Shown here: positions 1 to 5,043 of the stretch, in pieces | Position numbering within the stretch: position 1 is the first letter of the stretch | Layout: each line of letters opens with the position of its first letter | Source of the DNA: an uncultured Hungatella sp. | Lineage (GTDB): Bacteria > Bacillota > Clostridia > Lachnospirales > Lachnospiraceae | Assembly (NCBI GenBank): GCA_910586845.1 | Contig: CAJUJV010000047.1 | Location: 1-7,552, forward strand | Direction of reading: 5' to 3' | Length of the DNA: 7,552 nt | Made by a program: the position numbers and the translations under genes | The notes under the pieces: generated by a model | The model's database searches: none | The model's input: only the letters and a program-made list of their open reading frames with translations | What the model was told of the DNA's origin: nothing

Positions 1-2
1 AA

Positions 3-89
3 CGCCATGTAACCGTTGATACGAAAATAAAATCCCGGCACACCGCAAACGCAATCATGAAACAGAGTGGTATTAATTATAAATTTTAA
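3..89 (+). CDS. Possible 3' end of an upstream gene, unidentified (partial)
   Basis: One frame is open from the left edge of the window to a TAA at 87-89. It gives 28 residues that start RHVTVDTKIKSR and end SGINYKF. The composition is protein-like (mixed basic and polar, no runs), and the Uma2-like gene begins 35 nt later on the same strand with its own ribosome site, which fits a gene ending here. However, 28 open codons can arise by chance, and I do not recognise the peptide. No function is assigned. If real, it is another cargo gene of the element and probably co-transcribed with the gene at 125. Confidence 0.3.
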   Translation, partial: RHVTVDTKIKSRHTANAIMKQSGINYKF

Positions 90-124
90 GTTCGTCATGA
101 GGTTATCACGAGAGGGAGGTCATC

Positions 125-676
125 ATGTCACTGCCACAACAAAGAACCTATACATCAGAAGACTACTGGAATCTTCCGGATGGCATTCGGGCAGAGCTGA
201 TCAATGGACAGATCTACAATATGGCTCCGCCCAGCCGACTTCATCAAAAAATATTACTGGAGCTTTCCTCGACAATCCGCAATTATATTCGCTCCCAAAA
301 CGGCTCCTGTGAAGTCTATCCTGCCCCATTCGCCGTCAATCTAAAAGCAGATGACAAAGACTGGGTGGAACCGGATATATCCGTCATATGCGACTCTGAT
401 AAACTGACAGATCAAGGTTGTTCCGGATCGCCGGATCTTATCATTGAGATTGTATCCCCTTCCAGCCGAAAGATGGATTATATAATCAAGAATGCATTAT
501 ATTCTGATGCAGGAGTCCGGGAGTACTGGATTGTGGATCCCCAGAAAGAGACCACTATGGTTTACCATTTTGAGGAGGACGCAGCGCCAACCATGCAACC
601 CTTCGACATGCCGATCTCCTTTGGCCTGTTCCCGGAGCTGACTGTCACTCTCTCAAAACTATTAGAGCAGTCCTGA
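125..676 (+). CDS. Uma2-family (DUF820) PD-(D/E)XK nuclease-like protein
   Basis: The 183-residue product has the hallmarks of the Uma2 family, single-domain proteins with a restriction-endonuclease-like fold and mostly unknown biological role. Visible motifs, in order, are an AELINGQIY segment (residues 23-31), His40 at the start of the first long helix, VEPDISVICD (81-90, with the candidate metal-binding Asp84), LIIEIVSPSS (105-114, Glu108), Lys122, and the signature GVREYWIVDPQ (130-140). The length is normal for the family and no core motif is missing, so it looks intact. The ATG at 125 is preceded by a GGGAGGT ribosome site. No signal peptide or membrane segment is seen, so it should be cytoplasmic. 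It lies 184 nt upstream of the recombinase start on the same strand, as probable cargo of the element. Uma2 genes occur in many copies in some bacteria; nuclease activity here is inferred from fold only. Confidence 0.85.
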   Translation: MSLPQQRTYTSEDYWNLPDGIRAELINGQIYNMAPPSRLHQKILLELSSTIRNYIRSQNGSCEVYPAPFAVNLKADDKDWVEPDISVICDSDKLTDQGCSGSPDLIIEIVSPSSRKMDYIIKNALYSDAGVREYWIVDPQKETTMVYHFEEDAAPTMQPFDMPISFGLFPELTVTLSKLLEQS

Positions 677-683
677 TAAATGT

Positions 684-712
684 AAAAACCGCCCCTGCGC
701 CAACAGGAACGG
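684..712 (-). terminator. Hairpin with T-tract, reading on the minus strand
   Basis: On the minus strand, CCG plus CCTG (712-704) pairs with CAGG plus CGG (697-689) across a 2x2 internal loop and a six-base loop, and is followed by TTTTT (688-684). This is the form of a weak intrinsic terminator. On the plus strand the hairpin has no T-tract, so it is not a good terminator for the Uma2-like gene that ends just before it. No minus-strand gene that would need it is visible here. Confidence 0.35.
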
Positions 713-718
713 CTCTCA

Positions 719-747
719 CATAGATTCTATGCCTGGCAGCACGCCAG
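719..747. repeat. Two adjacent short inverted repeats
   Basis: CATAGA (719-724) and TCTATG (726-731) form a perfect 6-bp inverted repeat around a single T. Immediately after it, CTGGC (733-737) and GCCAG (743-747) form a second one. An outer pair, GCTCT (712-716) with AGAGC (746-750), could enclose both. The repeats sit between the Uma2-like gene and the recombinase. They may be protein-binding sites or RNA hairpins; nothing in the sequence decides which. Confidence 0.4.
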
Positions 748-750
748 AGC

Positions 751-782
751 TGATACAATCCATAACCAAAACCATTGTATCA
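751..782. repeat. Perfect 9-bp inverted repeat TGATACAAT / ATTGTATCA
   Basis: TGATACAAT (751-759) is exactly inverted as ATTGTATCA (774-782) with 14 nt between them. The core GTATCAT recurs at 777-783 and again at 856-862, over the recombinase start codon, and TGATAC is also present at 17-22. This suggests a repeated operator-like word, or arms of a recombinase or regulator binding site. Its right arm overlaps the left arm of a longer inverted repeat (772-787 with 849-864), so the two structures exclude each other in RNA. Confidence 0.5.
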
Positions 783-795
783 TCTCCGGCGCCAT

Positions 796-825
796 CTGTC
801 AAAGGTATGGTGTATTTTTTATACT
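796..825 (+). promoter_or_regulatory. Candidate sigma-A-type promoter of the serine recombinase
   Basis: TATACT (820-825) matches five of six consensus -10 bases, and CTGTCA (796-801) matches four of six -35 bases with an 18-bp spacer. The expected transcript start is near 832, leaving a leader of about 29 nt with the ribosome site. The -10 region is bracketed by the inverted repeat GGTGTA (809-814) / TACACC (840-845), in a position where a repressor could act. The match is moderate and the region is AT-rich, so chance similarity is possible. Confidence 0.4.
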
Positions 826-845
826 CAAAAATCATATTTTACACC

Positions 846-852
846 AAAGGAG
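846..852 (+). promoter_or_regulatory. Ribosome binding site that fixes the recombinase start at 861
   Basis: AAAGGAG lies 8 nt before the ATG at 861. The in-frame ATG at 729 has no comparable site, and the 44 residues it would add cover the inverted-repeat region and do not resemble a recombinase N-terminus. The start at 861 is therefore preferred. Confidence 0.85.
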
Positions 853-860
853 ATGGTATC

Positions 861-2396
861 ATGGCAAAGAAAAAGACCGTCACCCCTTCCGGCTCCCTCC
901 ACATCGGCGCTGCCTATATCCGGGTCAGCACTGACGGCCAGATGGATCTGAGTCCGGAATCCCAGCTGGATTCCATACTGGACTATGCAAAATCCCACAA
1001 CATTGTTATCCCCAGGGAATACATATTCATGGAGTCCGAAGGCCGCAGCGGCAAGAAGGCGGAAAACCGCCCTCAGTTCCAGAGAATGATCGCCACGGCA
1101 AAGACCAGGCCTAAACCTTTTGACTGTATTCTGGTATGGAAGTTTTCCAGGTTTGCCCGAAATCAGGATGAGAGCACCTTTTACAAAGGAATGCTCCGCA
1201 AGAAGCTGTCCATCGACGTGATCAGTATCTCGGAGCCGGTTCTGGATGGCATGTACGGCCGTCTTATTGAAATGATCATTGAGTGGCAGGATGAATTTTA
1301 TTCCTACAATCTCGCCCAGGACGTCACCAGAGGGATGAAGACCAAGGCTGAAAACGGTGGATACCAGTGCCGTCCGCCTCTGGGCTACCGTATACCTTAC
1401 CACAAGGCTACTCCGGAGATTGTCCCCGAGGAGGCAAAGATCGTGCAGATGATCTTTGACAAATATGTCAACGAAAAGATGAGTATCTATGCCCTGACCC
1501 GGTATCTCAACAGCCTCGGTCTGAAGACCAGCCACGGAAAGCCTTTCGAAAAGCGGTCTCTGGAATATATCCTTCAGAACCCTTCCTATGCCGGCATGGT
1601 TCGCTGGAACCGTACCTGCAACGAGACCAATGAGATCAAAGACAAGTCTGAGTGGATCGTCACCCAGGGCCATCATCCTGCCATCATCAGCCAGGAGCTG
1701 TTCGATCAGGCTGTCAAACGCTATGAATCAGAATACAGACGCAAAAACGCAAAGCCTTCAGAGGTAACACGGCACTGGCTATCAGGTCTATTAAAATGTT
1801 CCTGCTGCGGCCGCACCTTATCCTCCTGTGCCCGTCATCGAAAAAACCAGGAGGACAGCTATTCTTTCCAGTGCTACGGCTACCTGAAGGGCAAATGCAC
1901 AGCCAATCATTATGTTCCTGAGAAAACCATCGTGCCCGCTGTTTTAAACGCCCTCAGGGAGGTCCTGGAGTGCGGAACGGTTAACTATGAAATTAAAAAC
2001 GTTGTAAAGTCAGAAGATACTCATGAACTGGAAACTTTAAAAAATCTCCTGCAGAAATTGGAGACAAAAGAAAAGCGTGCCCGTGACGCCTATATGGACG
2101 GGATCGACACCATAGACGAATACCGGCAAAACAAGCTCCTTTTGCAGAAAGAACGGGAGTCCCTTGAAGCCTCCGTCGCCCAGCTCTCCCAAAGCCGCAT
2201 GGAGTCTGCCAGCCAGGAGGCGGACCAGACAAAGCGGATCCTGGACAATATCCGCAGCGTCATTGATATCCTGGAATCAGACAGCTTTACTATGGTCCAA
2301 AAAAATATTGCGTTAAAAAGTATTGTTGACAAAATCGTCTTTAACCGGGATAATATGCATATCGATATCTATTACTATCTCACCGAAATCTCTTGA
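861..2396 (+). CDS. Large serine recombinase (site-specific integrase/excisionase)
   Basis: This 511-residue protein is a large serine recombinase that cuts and rejoins DNA at attachment sites through a phosphoserine link. The resolvase-type catalytic domain spans about residues 15-155. It has AAYIRVSTDGQ with nucleophile Ser23, the SPESQL segment, and KFSRFARNQDES with active-site Arg97 and Arg100. The recombinase domain follows (about 160-285, with NGGYQCRPPLGYRIP). Next is a zinc ribbon with Cys313, Cys316, Cys338 and Cys346, then a charged coiled-coil region (about 385-450) of the sort that controls direction of integration. The C-terminal helix-strand tail ends YYYLTEIS. Length and domain order match phage, ICE and skin-element (SpoIVCA-like) enzymes, and no key residue is missing. 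It abuts a gene fragment that starts at its stop codon, which suggests the attachment site is immediately downstream. No recombination directionality factor is visible in the window. Confidence 0.95.
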   Translation: MAKKKTVTPSGSLHIGAAYIRVSTDGQMDLSPESQLDSILDYAKSHNIVIPREYIFMESEGRSGKKAENRPQFQRMIATAKTRPKPFDCILVWKFSRFARNQDESTFYKGMLRKKLSIDVISISEPVLDGMYGRLIEMIIEWQDEFYSYNLAQDVTRGMKTKAENGGYQCRPPLGYRIPYHKATPEIVPEEAKIVQMIFDKYVNEKMSIYALTRYLNSLGLKTSHGKPFEKRSLEYILQNPSYAGMVRWNRTCNETNEIKDKSEWIVTQGHHPAIISQELFDQAVKRYESEYRRKNAKPSEVTRHWLSGLLKCSCCGRTLSSCARHRKNQEDSYSFQCYGYLKGKCTANHYVPEKTIVPAVLNALREVLECGTVNYEIKNVVKSEDTHELETLKNLLQKLETKEKRARDAYMDGIDTIDEYRQNKLLLQKERESLEASVAQLSQSRMESASQEADQTKRILDNIRSVIDILESDSFTMVQKNIALKSIVDKIVFNRDNMHIDIYYYLTEIS

Positions 2397-2824
2397 TTTT
2401 CCGGGGTTTTTCCCCTGTATACGCACTTACAATCTGGATGACCCAGTGGGGATCCTGCTCCCTGGGCGAAAGAGGCTACAGCCCCATCGAGATCCTGCGC
2501 CATTTCTACGGTTCCAGCATCTACATCAACACTGCGGAGCAGATCGCCGGGATCCCTTCTTCCTGGCCGGGAGAGAATCTCGTCATTGGCTCCTCCGGTC
2601 AGAAGGTCCGGCAGCTTCAGGAACAGCTTGATGCCATCGCCACCGTATATACGGCCATCCCACGGGTAGCCCCGGACGGGTTCTACGGTCCCAACACGGC
2701 GGCTTCTGTCCGGGAGTTCCAGTCTGTCTTCGGACTGCCTCAGACCGGGGTGGTGGATTTCCCCACATGGTACAAAATTTCCCATATCTATGTAGCTGTT
2801 ACCAGGATCGCAGAGCTTACCTGA
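2393..2824 (+). pseudogene. 3' fragment of a SpoIID-like/peptidoglycan-binding cell-wall protein gene, cut at its 5' end by the element
   Basis: The frame is open to TGA at 2822-2824 and would give 143 residues if read from a TTG (2393) that overlaps the recombinase stop. No ribosome site supports that start. Host-like sequence begins at Trp15 with WMTQWGSCSLGERGYSPIEI, the end of a SpoIID-like domain as I know it from clostridial proteins. A linker follows (IAGIPSSWPG), then a peptidoglycan-binding type 1 domain at about residues 63-130, with IGSSGQKVRQLQEQL, DGFYGPNTAASVREFQ and TGVVDFPTWYKI. Intact relatives are several hundred residues long with a large N-terminal part that is absent here. 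The remaining frame has no internal stop or frameshift, so the cut is recent or the half-gene is kept under selection. The family acts on or binds cell-wall peptidoglycan, in sporulation or growth. Family assignment of the domain is firm; the intact architecture is recalled, not seen. Confidence 0.75.
2397..2437. other. Probable attachment-site junction between element and interrupted gene
   Basis: Between the recombinase stop and the first codon recognisable as the peptidoglycan-binding protein (TGG at 2435, beginning WMTQWGS), the sequence holds GGGGTTTTTCCCC (2403-2415) and the palindrome GTATAC (2417-2422). In related intact clostridial proteins, as I recall them, a conserved Cys and Pro come before the W-x-x-QWGS segment. 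Here the residues are YALTI instead, which places the crossover at roughly 2420-2437. The core dinucleotide cannot be identified without the other end of the element. Confidence 0.4.
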
Positions 2825-2843
2825 CACCTTATACATTTTTTTG

Positions 2844-2850
2844 AAAGGAG
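2844..2850 (+). promoter_or_regulatory. Ribosome binding site supporting a TTG start for the amidase
   Basis: AAAGGAG lies 9 nt before the TTG at 2860. There is no in-frame ATG nearby that would keep the conserved first strand (VKVILDAGHGG), so TTG is the likely start codon. The same AAAGGAG word precedes the recombinase. Confidence 0.8.
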
Positions 2851-2859
2851 ATCTTTGAT

Positions 2860-3648
2860 TTGGCAGAGACAGTAAAAGTCATCTTGGATGCAGGTCACGG
2901 CGGGCCGGAACCCGGAGCGACCTATTATGGAAGACAGGAAAAAACAGACACCTTAAAGCTGACCCTTGCCGTCGGCAACATCCTGGCACAGAACGGCATC
3001 GATGTGGTCTACACCCGGGTCACCGATGTCTTCAACACTCCCTATGAGAAAGCCCAGATCGCCAACCGTTCCGGAGCGGATTATTTCGTATCTATCCACC
3101 GCAACGCCATGCCTGTGCCCGGCACGGCCTCCGGCGCCGAAACCCTGGTATATACCGACAGCGGAGTCCCCGGCCTGATGGCCAGGAATATTAATTCTGC
3201 CCTGGAGTCCGCCGGTTTCGCCAATCTGGGGGTAATCGAACGGCCCGGTCTGGTGGTCCTGCGCCGCACGGAGATGCCCGCCGTCCTGGTGGAGGCCGGA
3301 TTTATCGACAATGAAGCCGACAACCAGTTTTTTGACCGGAATTTTGAGGCTGTGGCCCGGGCCATCGCCGACGGCATCCTGAATACGGTCAGGGAGGAGC
3401 AGCAGGCCTGCCCCAGATATTACCAGATCCAGACAGGAGTCTTCCGGAACGAACAGGCGGCTTCCCGGCAGCTTGATGAGCTGCAGTCTCAGGGCTACCC
3501 TGCTTTTATCGTCCATGCCGACGGCCTTTACAAGGTTCGGGTAGGCGCTTACCTGAATCTGGACAATGCGGCTCAGATGGAGCGGCAGCTGAAAAATTCC
3601 GGATATAATACTTTCCTTGTGCGGGAAAGTGATGTATACTGTCATTAA
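2860..3648 (+). CDS. N-acetylmuramoyl-L-alanine amidase with C-terminal SPOR domain, CwlC-like
   Basis: The enzyme cuts the amide bond between N-acetylmuramic acid and the L-alanine of the stem peptide. The 262-residue product has an Amidase_3 domain at about residues 5-177. Zinc ligands are His13 (ILDAGHGG), Glu27 (RQEKT) and His80 (VSIHRNA), and the catalytic Glu145 lies in VLVEAGFIDN. A SPOR domain follows at about 186-256 (YYQIQTGVFRNEQAA ... YKVRVGAYLNLDNA) and binds denuded glycan strands. There is no signal peptide or membrane segment: the catalytic domain begins at residue 5. Length, domain order and lack of export signal match Bacillus subtilis CwlC, the mother-cell lytic amidase made late in sporulation. 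It starts 35 nt after the interrupted peptidoglycan-binding gene, on the same strand, so the two were probably one cell-wall unit. A sporulation role is inference from family resemblance. Confidence 0.92.
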   Translation: MAETVKVILDAGHGGPEPGATYYGRQEKTDTLKLTLAVGNILAQNGIDVVYTRVTDVFNTPYEKAQIANRSGADYFVSIHRNAMPVPGTASGAETLVYTDSGVPGLMARNINSALESAGFANLGVIERPGLVVLRRTEMPAVLVEAGFIDNEADNQFFDRNFEAVARAIADGILNTVREEQQACPRYYQIQTGVFRNEQAASRQLDELQSQGYPAFIVHADGLYKVRVGAYLNLDNAAQMERQLKNSGYNTFLVRESDVYCH

Positions 3649-3690
3649 GAGCCATCAGTCCCGCCATTTTTACAAAAGGAGGAACCTGCC

Positions 3691-4332
3691 ATGACTAATT
3701 CCGACAAACATCTTATTATTACCATCGGCCGCCAGTACGGCAGCGGCGGCCGTGAGATCGGTCAGCATCTTTCCGCGGCCCTCTCTATCCCGTTTTATGA
3801 CAAGGACATTCTCAGGATGAATTCTCAGGAAAGCGGTCTGAAGGAAAGCTATTTCTATCTGGCCGATGAGAAGGCCGGCGACCGCCTCCTCTACCGCATC
3901 ATCAATTCTCTGAAGCCGGAACTGACCCAGCCTTCTTTCGGTTCCGATCTGGTGTCTTCGGACAACCTGTTCCGATTTCAGTCCACCGTCATCCGGAAGC
4001 TGGCAGCGGAAGAATCCTGTATCCTCATCGGCCGCTGCGCCGATTATGTACTGGAAGGCACGGAGGGCATCAACCTGGTCCGTATCTTCCTCTATGCCGA
4101 CCTGGATTACCGCATCCGGCGCATCACCCGCCTGGGATATTATGACAGCAGCGATGTTGTGAAAAACATCAAACGCATGGACAAGGAGCGGCGAGATTAT
4201 TACCGCTACTATACCGGCCGCAGCTGGGAACATCCGGGCAACTACGATCTGACAGTGAACACTGCCTCTCTGGATATCGACGACACGGTGGCCCTGATCA
4301 CACATTATCTGGAATTGAAAGGATACCTGTAA
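3691..4332 (+). CDS. Cytidylate-kinase-like P-loop protein (Cytidylate_kin2 family)
   Basis: This 213-residue protein belongs to the clostridial AAA/cytidylate-kinase-like family, whose true substrate is generally unproven. The nucleotide-binding P-loop is at residues 13-20 (GRQYGSGG, followed by REIG), after a short first strand. FYDKDIL (35-41) is typical of the family. The segment ILIGRCADYVL (111-121) is the second core strand. The basic region KRMDKERRDYYRYYTGRSW (161-179) is the lid that would hold the phosphate donor, and NYDLTVNT (184-191) closes the core. The ATG follows an AAAAGGAGG ribosome site at 3674-3682. The gene starts 42 nt after the amidase and its stop is 1 nt before the next start, suggesting an operon with the HAD gene. 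The family is distinct from the essential CMP kinase Cmk, so I do not use that symbol. Confidence 0.85.
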   Translation: MTNSDKHLIITIGRQYGSGGREIGQHLSAALSIPFYDKDILRMNSQESGLKESYFYLADEKAGDRLLYRIINSLKPELTQPSFGSDLVSSDNLFRFQSTVIRKLAAEESCILIGRCADYVLEGTEGINLVRIFLYADLDYRIRRITRLGYYDSSDVVKNIKRMDKERRDYYRYYTGRSWEHPGNYDLTVNTASLDIDDTVALITHYLELKGYL

Positions 4333-4333
4333 C

Positions 4334-4993
4334 ATGAAGAAAGAAATAAAAGCGGTTATTTTTGATATGGACGGAGTTATTATTGACAGCGAGGCATCCT
4401 ATCTCCAGTTCGATCTGGAGTTCGCCCGCAGGAAGAATCCCGATGTGACCATAGATCAGCTTTACGGCATGGTAGGCGCCTCCAAGGAGGATGCCTGGAC
4501 CATCTTTGCCCGGGCCATTGACAACGGCCAGACCTGGGAAGAACTGCGAAGCGAATTCCGGGCTTCCACGGATGTATTCTCCCACATGGATTACCGGGCC
4601 ATCTTCCGCTCCGAAGTCACGGAAGTCCTGAGGCTTCTTAAAGAGAAAGGATACCTGGTAGCCCTGGCCTCCTCTACTCAGATGGACATCATCATGCGGG
4701 TGCTGAACGAGAATCAGATCGCCTCTTATTTTGACATCATTGTCAGTGGAAGCCAGTTCCGCCAGAGTAAGCCCAACCCCGAGATCTACTTCTACACTGC
4801 CGGTCAGCTGGGCGTAACCCCGGAGGAATGTCTGGTCATCGAAGATTCCACCCTGGGTATCACCGCCGCCTCCAGGGCCGGCATGATCATCGCCGCCCTC
4901 ATCGACGACCGGTTCGGTTTCGACCGTTCCCTGGCCCATTATGAGATCCGCAATCTTGATGAGATCCCGGGACTTCCGGTCCTTGCCCTGTAA
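4334..4993 (+). CDS. HAD-superfamily hydrolase, beta-phosphoglucomutase/phosphatase-like
   Basis: The 219-residue protein has all four HAD motifs: DMDGV with nucleophile Asp11 and acid/base Asp13 (motif I), LASST with Ser113 (motif II), SKPNP with Lys146 (motif III) and IEDS with Glu170/Asp171 (motif IV). The helical cap between residues about 18 and 85 makes it subfamily I, like beta-phosphoglucomutase, phosphoglycolate phosphatase and related sugar-phosphate phosphatases. The exact substrate cannot be read from the sequence. The ATG is 1 nt past the TAA of the kinase-like gene, and its ribosome site (AAAGGA, 4318-4323) lies inside that gene, so translation is probably coupled. It is the last gene before a strong terminator. 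No export signal is seen. Confidence 0.9.
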   Translation: MKKEIKAVIFDMDGVIIDSEASYLQFDLEFARRKNPDVTIDQLYGMVGASKEDAWTIFARAIDNGQTWEELRSEFRASTDVFSHMDYRAIFRSEVTEVLRLLKEKGYLVALASSTQMDIIMRVLNENQIASYFDIIVSGSQFRQSKPNPEIYFYTAGQLGVTPEECLVIEDSTLGITAASRAGMIIAALIDDRFGFDRSLAHYEIRNLDEIPGLPVLAL

Positions 4994-5016
4994 GCCTTCT
5001 CACTGCCGTACCGCCG

Positions 5017-5043
5017 AAAAATCCTGCTCTGCAGGATTTTTTT
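5017..5043. terminator. Bidirectional intrinsic terminator between convergent operons
   Basis: AAAAATCCTGC (5017-5027) pairs perfectly with GCAGGATTTTT (5031-5041) around a TCT loop and runs into T5043. The T-tract on the right serves the HAD gene, and the A-tract on the left becomes a T-tract for the minus-strand Lrp-like gene, whose TAA (5042-5044) overlaps the edge of the hairpin. One structure therefore ends both transcription units. Confidence 0.9.

Larger units (their letters stand above)
772..864 (+). promoter_or_regulatory. Long-range inverted repeat covering the recombinase ribosome site and start codon
   Basis: Bases 772-787 can pair with 849-864: thirteen Watson-Crick pairs, two G-T pairs and one mismatch, including an unbroken CATCTCC/GGAGATG block. 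The right arm contains the core of the Shine-Dalgarno (GGAG, 849-852) and the ATG (861-863). In a transcript that starts upstream of 772, this would hide the translation start. The competing hairpin 751-759/774-782 would release it. A transcript from the candidate promoter at 796-825 would lack the left arm and escape the block. The pairing is seen in the sequence; the regulatory role is inference. Confidence 0.4.
1..2434. mobile_element. Right-hand end of an integrated element carrying a large serine recombinase (left end outside window)
   Basis: The stretch holds a large serine recombinase and a Uma2-like cargo gene. It ends where the sequence switches directly into the interior of a peptidoglycan-binding protein gene that lacks its 5' part. 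Large serine recombinases usually lie at one end of the element they move, next to an attachment site, and here the recombinase stop (2396) is only about 40 nt from the first codon recognisable as host gene (Trp, 2435). The element DNA, especially 1-860, is visibly more AT-rich than the genes after 2860. The exact boundary is uncertain by some tens of bases, and the left end is not visible. Whether this is a prophage, an integrative conjugative element or a small recombinase-only island cannot be told from here. An old rearrangement, rather than clean integration, is the alternative. Confidence 0.55.

Noticed and set aside
55..83. Promoter for the Uma2-like gene with TATAAA at 78-83
   Set aside because: The -10 word lies in a generally AT-rich stretch and no acceptable -35 is found at 16-18 bp spacing.
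729..860. N-terminal extension of the recombinase from the ATG at 729
   Set aside because: No ribosome site precedes 729, the added residues do not look like a recombinase, and they run through the inverted-repeat region. AAAGGAG at 846-852 supports the start at 861.
772..864. Invertible promoter flanked by the inverted repeat and flipped by the recombinase
   Set aside because: The segment between the arms is only about 61 bp, very short for recombinase-mediated inversion, and the repeat is imperfect with one arm over the start codon. Sequestration or an operator is a simpler reading.
825..1676. Long minus-strand open frame opposite the recombinase
   Set aside because: It is a shadow of the coding strand: the plus-strand product has clear catalytic motifs, while the minus-strand translation shows no recognisable domain.
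2829..2836. TTATACAT as a -10 box for the amidase
   Set aside because: No matching -35 is present upstream; the gene may be read from further upstream or by another sigma factor.
3670..4335. Minus-strand open frame fully overlapping the kinase-like gene
   Set aside because: The plus-strand product has a P-loop and family motifs and a strong ribosome site; the opposite frame is a codon-bias shadow.
4316..4660. Repeat of AAAGGATACCTG near 4318 and again near 4648
   Set aside because: Both copies encode the residues KGYL in unrelated proteins; a chance match of common codons.
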